The position numbers and the translations under genes are program-made. A stretch of 64,000 bases of DNA from Protopterus annectens (lineage: Eukaryota > Chordata > Ceratodontiformes > Protopteridae): contig NC_056749.1 of the NCBI RefSeq assembly GCF_019279795.1, positions 580,128,006 to 580,192,005 on the forward strand, given 5' to 3'. Positions 45,040-55,480 of the stretch are shown here, in pieces. Under the pieces are notes generated by a model. It saw only the letters and a list, made by a program, of their open reading frames with translations. It searched no databases and had not been told where the DNA came from. How positions within the stretch are numbered: the stretch's first letter is position 1; each line of letters starts with the position of its first letter.

Positions 45040-46480
45040 TAATACACATGGCAATGTCCTTGCCATCCTTGACACAGGCGATTCACTGGTTAGAAATGCT
45101 CTTCTCCTCTCATCAGGCTGAGCAAAAATAGAGTAACAGTGAGCTGTCTCTCGGGTGATAAGAATTGTGATGTCACCAAGGTACATGGATTCTTTCACTC
45201 CAAATTTATTATGTAGGAGTGAATGACAGCCAGTGTTCCATCTTGAAAGACATTTAGAGGGACATGATAAAGCTGACCTCATATGTATCAGCGGCTGGAA
45301 AGTAGACAGTCTTGAGCAGTTATCCTGCCATCACCAGAGGTGATGACACAATACAAACATAAAATAACTGAATTTAATAACTGGTGCAGTAATTGCTGTA
45401 ATTCCAGGGGGGTCCAATGTGTGTAAGCATGGGGGAAGATGGTGGACAGTCCTACCTCATGATCATTTGTGAGAGTGTGAAAAAGGTCAAGAGTACAAAA
45501 TTCCTGGCTGTACACATATCAGGGATCTCTCTTAGTCGGAAAACAACAGCCAGCTGGTCAAGAAAGTCCACCAATGCCTCCACTTTTTGAGAAGGCTGAA
45601 GAAAGCCAAGCTTCCTCCTCATATCCTCTCCACCTTCTATAGAGGTGCAGTAGAGAGCATCCTCACCTGCAACATCACAGTGTGGTTTGGAAGCTACATA
45701 GTTACAGAAAGGAAGGTGCTACAGAGAGAGTGGTGAGGGTCACAGAAAAGGTAACAGCTTTCAGTCTTCCATCAATCCATCAACTTTATTCTGCAAGAAG
45801 CATCCAAAAGGCCACCAAAATAATACAGGACACCACGCATCCTGCACATGGACTGTTTAAACATCTGGGATCGGCCAGAAGATATTGCAGCATCTGTTGC
45901 AGAACTACAAGTTTCAGAAACAGTTTCTACCCTACAGTGATAAGACTTCTGAACTCAGACACTAGTCCCAGTGGTCTGGATACATGATAAGTCAGTTTTT
46001 ATTTGTGCAATATATACTTATCTAAATTCCAAGTAAGTGCAATATTTATTTTTTATATCCATAGTCAATATTATTTAAACAACCCAGTGCAATATTAGAC
46101 AAATATACTCAGGCATTGTTTAATCTGTAGTGTGATTTTGTATTACTTTACATGTGGTAGTTAATTTAACTTAGGGGAGGGTATTTTTTTCATATTTGAG
46201 TGTTGGTAAATGTCTCTTGTTATTTTTAACGTATATTGAGAGCAGTATTGTGTTTGTTAGTATGTTTATTCCTCTACTTGTATGTGTTGTGTTTTTATAT
46301 TTCCTTTGCAATCTCAAGAATTGAGCTGATGCATGAAATTTTGTTTAGGCTGCTCATGTGTAGTTCTAAATAGCAATAAAGTTTACTTTGACTTTACCTG
46401 TTTCACTAGGGATGTCTTGACCTCTCTCCCCATGGCTTCCACATACTGGCCAAGACTTTGTTTACCCTCTATAGTGCCTT
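45040..46480 (+). pseudogene. copy 3 ORF1 esterase, split by L2-like insert
   Basis: With shifts, it reads DTGDSLVRN (nucleophile Ser block), VNDSQ-type GVND block near 45215, and NNWCSNCCNS...AWGKMVD up to 45457. After the insert, FTRDVLTSLPM and SIVPF align with copy 1 FARDGLHLSPL and PIVPF. The catalytic DGLHL has decayed. Many frame changes. Confidence 0.65.
45458..46394 (+). mobile_element. L2-like LINE 3' half (RT C-terminus)
   Basis: Reads KKVKSTKFLAVHISG, LVKKVHQCLHFLRRLKKAKL, STFYRGAVESILTCNITVWF, then the open frame 45682-45987 with KATKIIQDTTHPAHGLF, RRYCSICCRTTSFRNSFYPT and VIRLLNS. This is the C-terminal part of L2/jockey-group LINE RT common in fish-like genomes. AATAAAG and repeated CTTTGACTTTA form the 3' end. 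TACCT precedes (45453-45457) and follows (46395-46399) it, and the host reading resumes exactly there. Confidence 0.8.
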
Positions 46481-46539
46481 TTAAAGAAAAAATCAGTCTC
46501 TTATACCCCTAACCTACCAAATTCCAGCCAAGTTAAAAT

Positions 46540-47430
46540 CAGTGTGGCAATACTCAATGGTAGAAGTCTGAACAAAAGTTTGCCTCTACTAAAATCCCTC
46601 ATGATCCATGAAAGCTTTCACATTTGTAGTTACTGAAATGTAGTTCTAATCTAATCCAGTGGAAACACTACCTCTCTACCTGGATTTAATGCCAATCACT
46701 CATTTAGCCTCTCTGCTGTGGGAAAGTATCTGTATTTGTTCACAAATCTAACACTCACATTTAACTGGATAAAACAATGACCATGAATGCCTGCATTTTC
46801 TTGTATCTATAAGCAAATCTGCCCATCACATCACTGTCAACTGCACATGTCCATGACGCTTGCTGCCCATAATGACACCAAATACAACACAGTCCCTATA
46901 GCAGATTTTAATTACCTGTCCATAATTTGGCAAATATACATGACAAACAATATGCAGAATATTTTCTGAACCTTATCAGTGCAAACTATCTCAAACAGAC
47001 AGTACTGTTTCCAAAGGGAGGTGCAAACCTTCTTGATTTGGTTTGTGCTAACATATGTCCAGTATACTCCATAACTACTGTTACCCCATCACTGGATAAA
47101 TCAGACCACCCTGCCATCATATTCTGCTTAAGAGCCCAGCTCCAGATGTGCCCAGATTAGATCATCTTCAGAGAGCAACCTCCTACAACTAGTTACTTAA
47201 TGAGTTTCAGTGCTCTTCACCCTAAGAGAAACCACATGTCTAAAGCTGTAGCTTATACAACTGATTTCTTCTCTCACTTAAATTACTGTTAAAGATACAT
47301 CTTTCCCCACCTGCCACAAATGCAATGGCAAGTTTAAAAAGAAGCCACAGTGGTTATCCTTTAGTATTAATAAACTCTACAAGATAAAAATAAAGTTCAC
47401 TCTGAAAAACAAACTTAATCACCCCCCTCA
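46540..47430 (+). pseudogene. copy 3 ORF2 endonuclease remnant
   Basis: Shows VAILNGRSLNK, then VPIADFNYLSIIW (GDFNYP block with the Gly lost), LNLISANYLKQTVLFPKGGA, LLDLVCANI and SDHPAIIF (catalytic SDH kept), then KKPQWLSFSINKLYKIKIK. These match copy 2 GDFNYPNIDW, DLIITN, SDHK and RRPVWWSPAINKLYNRRRK in order. The frames 46787-46969 and 46927-47160 are the longest open parts. Confidence 0.75.
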
Positions 47431-47696
47431 TACCTCTCAACCATACTGAATTTTTCAGTTTTTACCGTTGTTGAGGTCCAAATAATGGGGTGCCATGATT
47501 CCCGAGTGGCACCCCTTAATTTTCAAATTTCCAGGCTTTTTTTTAAATCTTTTTTTTGTTTTTCAGCTGATGTCATCATGTGCAGAGGCATGCACGATGA
47601 TGTCAACTCCATGAACAGCCTGTCAGAATAGAGGGATTCATTGAACTTTGTTTCTGGGCCATAGCGTATATGCAGCTCCCCAGCTGCTTAACTCAG

Positions 47697-48123
47697 CATT
47701 TGAATTCCGTGATTACTAGACGGCTCGGCTCCTCCAGGTAAGCCAGACTGTGCTGTCTTACTTTAACGGGGCATGTTTTGATGTACTTAGAAGCAACGGG
47801 CAGCTGCAGCCAACTTGTTATTCAGAAATCAGAAACCTATAGCAGTGCTGTCTTTTACATTAACGTCACTTAGAAACAACAGCCATTAAAGTTAACAGCC
47901 ACAGCATTCATAGAAAGAATATGTTTTGTGTGTTTTTCACTTAACAGCAGTTTTCATTGTGTAACAGCTTGCATTTCTCTTACTGTCAGGTGAAACTTAG
48001 CTACAGCTGTCATTTGTGCTTAACAGCAGTCAGAATATGTTTTCATGTGTATGCTTCATTTATGAGCCACACATTTGTTACTTTACAGCCAGATCTTTGC
48101 AGTACTGATTGGCAGGCAGGAAC

Positions 48124-48217
<94 letters not shown>

Positions 48218-48510
48218 CATTTGAATTCCACGGAACATTGCTGGTCGGCTCAGGTCTTCCAGGGTAAGACAAACTGTGCTGTAGCAACATTAAGTTAATG
48301 CTGCAGGAATACTTGTTATTCAGAAGCCTACATATTCTTTGCATGTTTTTCACTTAATGGCAGTTAGCTACAGCTGCCATTTGTACTTAATGGTTATGGC
48401 AGTCAGAATATGCTTTTCATTTATGGGACACATTTGTTACAGTATTTATCTAGTGTGCGTTTACAGCCAGAACTATGCTTTCATTTGCAGTACTTATTGT
48501 GTCTGTGTGT
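47697..48510 (+). repeat. imperfect duplication flanking a (TG)n run
   Basis: About 47697-48110 and 48219-48510 share CATTTGAATTCC, CGGCTC then CCAGG.TAAG, ACTGTGCTGT, ACTTGTTATTCAGAA, TAGCTACAGCTG and ACACATTTGTTAC in the same order. The (TG)n at 48128-48217 lies between them. Confidence 0.7.
48128..48217 (+). repeat. (TG)n microsatellite
   Basis: About 44 uninterrupted TG repeats. Confidence 0.95.
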
Positions 48511-48543
48511 GACTGCCCCATTTAGTTACAACTTCTGATTAGA

Positions 48544-48622
48544 GTTACTCAGACTCAAACCCTGTACCTTAGGTGCAAGGAGCAAGAGCCTAAACTCTAT
48601 ACCCATACCACCACCACTCCTT
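48544..48622 (-). repeat. tRNA-derived SINE head
   Basis: On the minus strand an A-box-like TGGTATGGGTA is followed about 50 bases on by GGGTTTGAGTC (B-box-like). It lacks a clean cloverleaf, so it is a SINE head rather than a tRNA gene. Confidence 0.5.
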
Positions 48623-48839
48623 GTGATTCAAAGAGTTAACCATAGTTTGCAACCGTTCAATGTTTACAGACTGTTTGGCTCATACTTTTGGTCTGTTCCT
48701 CTTAAAATGTGTGGCTTTCTGGCAAATCAGTGAGAAGTTGAACTGAATTCACTAAATAATAACAGCCATTTAAGTTTCAGTATTCCTGTCTTTCAGGAAA
48801 CACATGGTAACACAAAACATTTTATTCTTGCAACTTTTC

Positions 48840-48853
48840 TAAGATTATACAAG
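48840..48853 (+). repeat. 14-bp target-site duplication, left
   Basis: TAAGATTATACAAG; 13 of 14 bases match 49792-49805. Confidence 0.65.
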
Positions 48854-49118
48854 AATCCAACAAAACAAAACCAAAATGACCACCATGGCTAAGGCTTCCA
48901 GTTTTAATGAAACAGAAACATCAGCATAAAAACATACAGAAGGATAAGCGCTTTCACGTAGTTGACTATGATTCATCAGATCCTAAATAACACTGCTCAA
49001 AAGACACTTTATATACCATTGTGATACTAAAACAAGTAAACCAATTAAAGTTTATTAAACAATCAAATAATAACAGTTAAAAACAATTGAAACCAATAGA
49101 CCAATCAGGACTTCTTGT
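48854..49118 (-). repeat. PLE inverted terminal repeat, left
   Basis: Reverse complement of 49475-49738 with a few differences. The outer edge is AATCCAACAAAACAAAACC and the inner edge CAATCAGGACTTCTTG. Confidence 0.9.
48938..48988 (-). ncRNA. hammerhead ribozyme motif, left PLE end (antisense)
   Basis: Minus strand: stem I AGGAT (48984-48980), CTGATGA (48979-48973), one A, stem II GCATAG with CTACGT, GAAA, GCGC, TT at the cleavage site, ATCCT (48945-48941). Confidence 0.75.
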
Positions 49119-49486
49119 CACTTGTAAAACTAAAAACCTAGTATATTTAGCTAATTGTAATGAGTGCAATTGTTTCTATGTAGGCAAGACAGTGAAGTGT
49201 TTAAAAGACAGGATTTATGGTCACTTATATGATATTAAAAATAGGAATGCACAGAATGTATTAGCCAAGCATGTCACTGAGCATAACATGCACATTTTTT
49301 AGTTTCAGGGTGTTGCAGCCCTTAAAAATTACTACTAGAGGGGGCAATAGGAATAATATTTTAGAGAGAACTGAACTTAGATGGATTATAAGAATGCAAG
49401 CTCATTTATATCCAGGACTTAATGTTGCTGTCTGTATAAAACCTGTATTAGTAGCCAGGGGCAGCAAAAAAATCAAGAAGTCCTGA
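49087..49486 (+). pseudogene. PLE GIY-YIG endonuclease remnant
   Basis: First frame (49087-49302): KTKNLVYLANCNECNCFYVG then KTVKCLKDRIYGHLYDIKN and LAKHVTEHNMHIF, i.e. the YVG form of YIG with the conserved Arg and H helix. After a stop at 49302 the overlapping frame 49271-49486 gives FSFRVLQPL, RGGNRNNILERTELRWIIRM and YPGLN, the C-terminal block. The start of the domain is lost into the left inverted end, and no RT is present. Confidence 0.8.
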
Positions 49487-49738
49487 TTGTTCTATTGCTT
49501 TCAATTGTTTTTAATTGTTATTATTTGATTGTTTAATAAGCTGTAATTGGTTTACTTGTTTTAGTATCAAGAAGGTATATAAAGTGTCTTTTGAGCAGTG
49601 TTATTTAGGATCTGATGAAGCATAGTCAACTACGTGAAAGCGCTTATCCTTCTATATGATTTTATTACTGATGTTTCTGTTTCATTAAAATTGGAAGCCT
49701 TAGCCGTGGTGGTCGCTTTGGTTTTGTTTTGTTGGATT
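49475..49738 (+). repeat. PLE inverted terminal repeat, right
   Basis: Partner of 48854-49118. A 53-bp tail follows before the target duplication. Confidence 0.9.
49605..49652 (+). ncRNA. hammerhead ribozyme motif, right PLE end (sense)
   Basis: Stem I AGGAT (49607-49611), CTGATGA (49612-49618), one A, stem II GCATAG-TCAA-CTACGT (one A-C mismatch), GAAA (49636-49639), GCGC, TT at the cleavage site, ATCCT (49646-49650). Stem I is a perfect 5 bp. Confidence 0.8.
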
Positions 49739-49791
49739 CTTGGACTTTACCTTACAGACCTTTGGACCATTCTGGTAATTTCTTTGGTTTG

Positions 49792-49805
49792 TAAGATTAT
49801 GCAAG
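49792..49805 (+). repeat. 14-bp target-site duplication, right
   Basis: TAAGATTATGCAAG; partner of 48840-48853 with one mismatch. Confidence 0.65.
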
Positions 49806-49937
49806 CAATGTTTAAAATCTGTCCCTGGTTTTGGGCATTTCCCCCCCAATAAATTTTAGCTTTTTCCAGATTTCTTGTGCTGCATAGTTCTTCAGAGGGA
49901 CAGAAGTTTAGTGCTGCTTATGCCAAGTCTGCTTGTG

Positions 49938-50012
49938 TTGTTAGTAGCACAACAGGTAGAATACTTGCTTTTAATACAGAAGGCTGTGGGTTCTACTCCC
50001 GCAGTGGGAGCA
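49938..50012 (+). repeat. tRNA-derived SINE head
   Basis: A-box-like TAGCACAACAGGTAGA, then a perfect T-arm (GTGGG, loop TTCTACT, CCCGC) about 45 bases on. The acceptor stem does not close, so this is a SINE head or tRNA pseudogene. Confidence 0.55.
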
Positions 50013-51292
50013 GAACCCATTGCAATATTACTACCTTATTATATTTTTAATGTAACACAGGCAATTTATTCCTCAAGGGCAACAGGCACTTTATTTGTAG
50101 ATGAAACAATGAAATATTAAGTTATTTGCTAGCAGCAACCTCTTTATTAGTTACAGATCTTACAGATCTCTTTAATGTGGAATTATTTAGATGACTTTTA
50201 CTTCTGCAGAGATTCTGCAGATTTACTGATACTGGGGGACTGTAGAAGTCTGAGTAGACTTTTATGATGGAAATGTTCTGAATTGGGTAGTTTTGTCATT
50301 ATTGCTTCATGCATTTTGTTTCATTGCTTACTGGAAAAAATTTTCAAAACAATAAATTTAGAATGCACTCTAACAAGTGTGCTGTATTATACAAGGAATG
50401 TAATTTAATACAATCAGGAAAGTATATCAAAGAACACATGTATGTTTCATGTGCAAGGGGCCTATGATTAGAAAACAGCCAAAAGGTAATCTTTATCTGC
50501 CATTGGCCAAATGCATTTTCTTTGAATGTGGGTTTCAATGCTGTTTTAATGAATGTGAGTTTCAAAGGGCAGAGAAGTTGTAACGTTAAGTCTATTTTCA
50601 TTGTGAGACTGTATGCCTTTGTTTAACAGATGTTTATTAGTGTTTGTGCTATATAATATAAAATAAAAGTTTTAAATGAAATCCAATTTATCCAAATAAT
50701 CATCGTAGAAGTAAAGCAGTACGCATATTATAGTGTTTATGGTAAATGGGGTGAAATAGCCAAGTAATGGGACATTGGAATGGCTGCAGGGGGGGGGGGC
50801 ATTTCACCATGATTTTGTGAGGGGGAAACGGCAGCAAACTCAGACAGCCCCTGTCGGCACAAACTCAAGCTATGCCACTGATCAGTAGGCCATGGAGAAT
50901 AACATTTGGAGGTCCTAGCAAACTGTAATATTCTTTTGCTAAGATTAGAATATTGCTTACCATTAAATGCCCTACTTTTACAACAAAACCCACATACTGC
51001 AAGTCACCAAAAACAAAATCCTAAGGTCCATCATCTTCTCCCTTCCCAGTGAGCATCATTGCTAAACAAAAGAAAAAAAATAACTACAGGGCCTGGGCTG
51101 TGCCATATTTTGGTTGTCTGTTGTTCAGTTTGCACTTGAAAGTTGGTACCCCACAATTCCATTGAAGTGGGTGGCATTACATAATTATTTATGCAAATTT
51201 TATGTTAATCAGTGTACAGATTTGTACCTATTTTTCATGGGCCTTTGTCCAGATTTTAGATGTTTCCAGGTTGAGAGGTATGCCCTCCTTCC

Positions 51293-52000
51293 CCATTAGA
51301 AGTGTCATCAAAAAGGTAAATAAAGAGCTAATGAGAATGATCAAAACCCACAGGGTAAAGCAAGAACTTAACATGACTACAGCTTTCAAGGTCAACCACA
51401 ATGCATTATTTAACTATATAAAAAAATCTCATGAAAATATTCAGCACTGCAGTGAGTTTATATGCAATGGAACTTCTCACTTAGACTCTGAAAAAAATAC
51501 AACTGTACTAGTGGAAAACATCAGCTTAAACTTCACTCCTCACTGTCTCTAGTATTCCTCCTTACACCATCCAGTTAGTTCTACCTCCTATGATTACCTC
51601 CATGCAGATCTTTGAAGCATTCTCCAAAAACTAAGAATCTAGTTTTATGAGTCTGAACAACACATCAGCTTGTCTCCCTGTTAGTATGAAACACTACCTA
51701 ATCACCCCAATCACAAGTCTATAAAAACTTAGACTGTTCATGGAGTGTGTAACACATGCATGGGGAAGTACTGCGGTGGTACCTTTCCACAAGGGTGGCC
51801 TTTTCACTGACCCTGGAAATGGCATAATAATTAGCCTTTCTAGTATCACCTGTAAAATAACTCATAAACATAGAAATTCTAAATAAGAATATCAGTAGCT
51901 TACAAGTCCATAAATCAGACCGCTTTGCTTTGCAAAGAATAGATCCTACCTACTTATCCTAGTAGATTTCTCTGCAAAAGTCTTAAAACTATTGTGATGA
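51293..52000 (+). pseudogene. copy 3 ORF2 linker and RT start
   Basis: The frame 51202-51552 contains IRSVIKKVNKELMRMIKTHR and NHNALFNYIKKSHENIQHCS, aligning with copy 2 SLIKSSKASFKRKIAQ and NHKAFFSYVRN. Later broken frames give VVPFHKGGLFTDPGN and LVDFSAKVLKLL, matching VVPLHKGGASMDPGN and LVDFFETVTKAI. It stops before motif A. Confidence 0.75.
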
Positions 52001-53163
52001 TAAGAGTTACTGCCAGCCATGCCAGGAGAAATAGGGTAGTGGATTTATAACATATTCTAGCACAGCTAGCTGGACTTTTGTAAATAATTATATGTCATTT
52101 GTATATCAAACTGATTTGTACAGGTGCTTGTGCTGAAAATGTATTTGTGAGGTTTGCTTGTGTTAAAATGTATCAACAAGTGTGCCTTGCTGGAAGGAAA
52201 AGAGGTGTGCATGCATTATTATAAATATTTAAATGTATACATTGTAACAGCATATACTGGAAGTGAAGAGATTAATCTTAATCCACCCGACTTTGCAAAT
52301 TATTCCTGAAATTAAATTATTTTATGGCTTAAACCATAAAGATATCATACCACAGTTTTGAATTGAGCCATAGATGCAATGTCTGTACTAGAGAATAGGT
52401 TGTAGTTCCTGTAGGAAGAGTGGAATAGTTTTATGGTTTTATGACATCCAAAAGCTGTACCAGATAGGAGCAAAGCTCCATCTGTGTGTTTTGTAGCACA
52501 TAGGTGCTAAACCATGGTGGCTTCTACTGATGGGGGATAGTGCAGGAAACAGAAGTCAGATGACCAGATGTATGTGATGTCATTATGTACAGAAATAATG
52601 TTTTAATAAGAAAAGAGACTGAAGTCTCAGGAGCATTCTGTATTCTGTCTTGGATCTGACAAGAACCACTCACCCATCTTGTCTTATGGTAGTAAGTAAC
52701 TTAACTAGAGAACTGCAATTCTTTTAGATTAGTCAGATAAATATAGTTAAGATTAGAAATACTGTTTTCTATAGCTGTGTGAACTTTTCATCTGTGTTAT
52801 TTTTAATATCTCCTGTAACTGAAAGTTTGATGCTTACTGTAAACAGATAATTAGTATTTTCTTGTTCTTTTGTTATTTATTATTAAATATATTTAAACTT
52901 TTCGTTGTGGCTGGTCCTTTTTAGAAAATATTTAAGCTTTGAGAGTATTTGCACATATTTATTTGGTGATAACTATGGCCACTTCTGAAAGCCTTGCTGT
53001 TTGGTCAACATTACCATTTGTATTAATATTAAATTCACTCAGTATAATTGGGTAGCCTTGCAAGAGCCTTAGGTAGCTGGCTTTGAAGTGCTTGTTGACA
53101 GTGATAACTATCTTGTAGTCTGGGCAGAAGGAGGCATAGCTAGTAAACTCGTGCCAGCCTTCC

Positions 53164-53166
<3 letters not shown>
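52001..53166. other. gene-less stretch, nothing firmly recognised
   Basis: No coding domain. Part of 52230-52920 has the look of a long non-coding promoter-like repeat, but I found no matching second copy or clear edges. Confidence 0.35.

Positions 53167-53205
<39 letters not shown>
53167..53205 (+). repeat. (TG)n microsatellite
   Basis: About 19 TG repeats. Confidence 0.95.
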
Positions 53206-53208
<3 letters not shown>

Positions 53209-53689
53209 GTGATGCTTTGTGTGTCTCATGTTATTTGGGGCTATAACATATTTTATAAACTGGCAGCAGCAGTGTGGATCACTAGACCATGAGACCATAT
53301 CCCATGTACATCACAAAACAGCAATATCTTACAGTATATTTATGTACATAACAGTATCTGTTAACAGAAAGTGAGAAAGCTAAACAACCTGGCAGGCTAG
53401 CAACATCCCGGCATGAAACTAAAGGCAGAACTAAATCAATCAGCAGTAAGACATTAGTTGAAATCAATATACCTAGTCCCCCAGGCCTAAACAAACTCAT
53501 ATATTTTTTTTAGCCATTTATTTTTAACAAATGGACTCAAAAAAAAAAACAAGCATCTGACTGGATAAAAAGATGGGAAAACATGTTTAAGGGATTCTTA
53601 AACTAAATCCTTCAACATAATGACTGACTTGCTATCTCATACACAGTTCATATGTTCAGAGGTAGAATCATAGCTGTTGACTTAATATT

Positions 53690-54228
53690 AGGCAAGTCCC
53701 TCACCACCAATCTTTCAAGTCCCTCCTTAAAGAACATCTTTCCAAATCCTGAATATGCTCATGTTCTTCTCCTACCTAATTATAGTTTTGTCTTGAATAT
53801 CCACCAGCCCTATTAACTTCCTATTCTTTTACCTTATACCCCCATTCCTGTGATACTGTTCACCATAATTTTATAACCTTGCAACCTAGTACTTTCATTT
53901 ATACTTTCTTATTCTCTTACTTTATCCTCTCCTTCCTCTAATCAGTCTATTACCTCTGTATCACATTTAACTAGAATCTAAATTGCATTCATAATCTTCC
54001 TAGTAAAATCCTGTATCCAACTATGTATTTTGCATAATTTATAAATTTTTTTTGTTATGTTACTTATCATCATATGCAATTTCTCTGTGTTCATCATCCT
54101 GTATGAAGTTATTTTTCTCTGTCAGTCTTTATGTGGAGCTTTTCTCCCTGGCTTCTGCTGAAAACGGATAATCCTACCCATTCGGAATTTCCTGGTTACC
54201 AAATGTCAAATAAATATATAAATATTAT
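53690..54228 (+). mobile_element. L2-type LINE 3' end, 5'-truncated
   Basis: Begins in the last ORF2 residues (SFKSLLKEHLSKS, compare FRKSLRQHLSS at 41630). The pyrimidine-rich 3' UTR, the shared end (GGAGCTTTTCTCCCTGGCTT, GCTGAAAACGG, TTTCCTGGTTACCAAATG) and an AAATAAATATATAAAT tail follow. It is the longest solitary 3' end in the window. Confidence 0.75.
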
Positions 54229-54239
54229 TCTTTATATTA

Positions 54240-55418
54240 CTTTTTTATTTTTTTTTTGTTTTTATTGTTTGAATTATACTATAACTTGGTTGTGTCTGAA
54301 ATGAGCCCATGGGGTCCTGTTCATTTATCTGGTAAATAGAAAAAAAAATGTTTTCTCCTGAACTGGTGTGATATGAATACTTTCTATGATGTGGCTATGC
54401 CTCAAGCTATATAACAAGACAAGTCTAGTTAGAAAATTTATAAAGAAGCTTGTCTTTTGTGCACTGTCCATTAAAAAAAAATCCTTAAAAAGATTCATGT
54501 CTCAGTTTTCAGACTGCAGTTGGCCTTCAGGCAAATCACCATATCCAAGCAAAAGTCAGAGATGTGCACTAAAATGCCTGCTGCAATAATAATGTAAAGT
54601 TTTATCATGCAGCTAGATAAAAAGTGCTGTTTGTACTTAGTTTTGCAGTTCTTTACATAGCAGCTCTGAGACAAACTTTCAACATGATAACAGATTCTAC
54701 TTTTTTAACTACCATCTGCCATAATCAATTTAAACTGAGGCAGCTGTGATGAAATTAGTCATATCACAGTCTAACAAAGCTTTCCACCTGGAGCAAACAG
54801 CCTTAAAACAAAAATGCAATTTACTTGGCAGCATAAGCTTTTAGGACATCAAATCATTTTCCATTTAAGACAGAAAATCAGGAGTTGAGAGCAATTAGTT
54901 TTAGACATGTGTTATACAAAAAATGTATGCACCTGCTCATTAATTTATATGTACTCTCAAACCATGTGATTGGACTGCAGTATACTGACACTGCCCATCA
55001 TTTTTGGAATGGTCTAGGGAGTTGCATTCTGGTGTTTTTTCTCTTGCCTCATTCACACTTGTTTCTAATACAGCATTTGAAATTTCTGATACCTCCTTAT
55101 GCATCCCTACTGTTTTCCTCAAAACTAAGCTTAATCTAATGTCTGAACTTCTTTTACAAATATCATGACCAATGCCCTTTGTAGTGACTGTTAGAGTCAC
55201 TGCAAATGGTTACTTCAAATCCTCAGTAGTTAGGAACAATGATCCCAGATAGTACCCTTTCATCTCTGAGTGATCAGAGCTGTTGTGCCCTTGTAATACC
55301 TTCTGAGGTGTCATGTATTCTTCCTCTGTGCTGATAGATATAAGTAGACTTGCTGCACTCTCATGTCTGCATCTACTGACACAAATTAGCTGTTGTGTTT
55401 TGTGTACTCATTATATAT
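54240..55418. other. gene-less stretch, nothing recognised
   Basis: Short frames on both strands without a domain. No repeat edges seen. Confidence 0.35.
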
Positions 55419-55428
55419 GTATATATAT

Positions 55429-55474
<46 letters not shown>
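55419..55474 (+). repeat. (TA)n microsatellite
   Basis: TA tract with one early interruption. Confidence 0.95.

Positions 55475-55479
<5 letters not shown>

Positions 55480-55480
<1 letters not shown>

Larger units (their letters stand above)
48854..49791 (+). mobile_element. short Penelope-like element with inverted ends and two hammerheads
   Basis: 938 bp. Inverted ends 48854-49118 and 49475-49738 pair closely, and a 53-bp tail follows the right one. Between them is a GIY-YIG remnant on the plus strand. The right hammerhead is in coding sense and the left one antisense, the same architecture as the PLE at 23.5 kb but with unrelated sequence. A 14-bp near-perfect duplication flanks it. Confidence 0.8.
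47435..51290. other. 3.9-kb composite insert in copy 3
   Basis: The coding match of copy 3 stops near 47430 and resumes near 51293. Inside are a duplicated ~300-400-bp segment around a (TG)n run, a SINE on the minus strand, a PLE with inverted ends, and a SINE on the plus strand. The stretches 50013-51290 and 47435-47690 hold nothing I recognise. The edges are set by the host alignment, not by terminal repeats. Confidence 0.55.
45020..52000 (+). mobile_element. old CR1/L2-group LINE (copy 3), twice interrupted
   Basis: Pieces in order: esterase of ORF1 (45020-45457), its end (46395-46480), endonuclease (46540-47430), then linker and RT start (51290-52000). They align with CR1 copies 1 and 2 at protein level only, so this is a diverged or much older family. 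Inserts are an L2-like 3' half (45458-46394) and a 3.9-kb block (about 47435-51290). The element is lost after the early RT. Confidence 0.7.

Noticed and set aside
49938..50012. A possible tRNA gene with a perfect T-arm
   Set aside because: The acceptor stem does not close and the anticodon arm is poor; a SINE head fits better.
52230..52920. A possible solitary LTR (TGTAACAGC start, later AT-rich end)
   Set aside because: No second copy, no target duplication and no convincing terminal CA; too weak to call.
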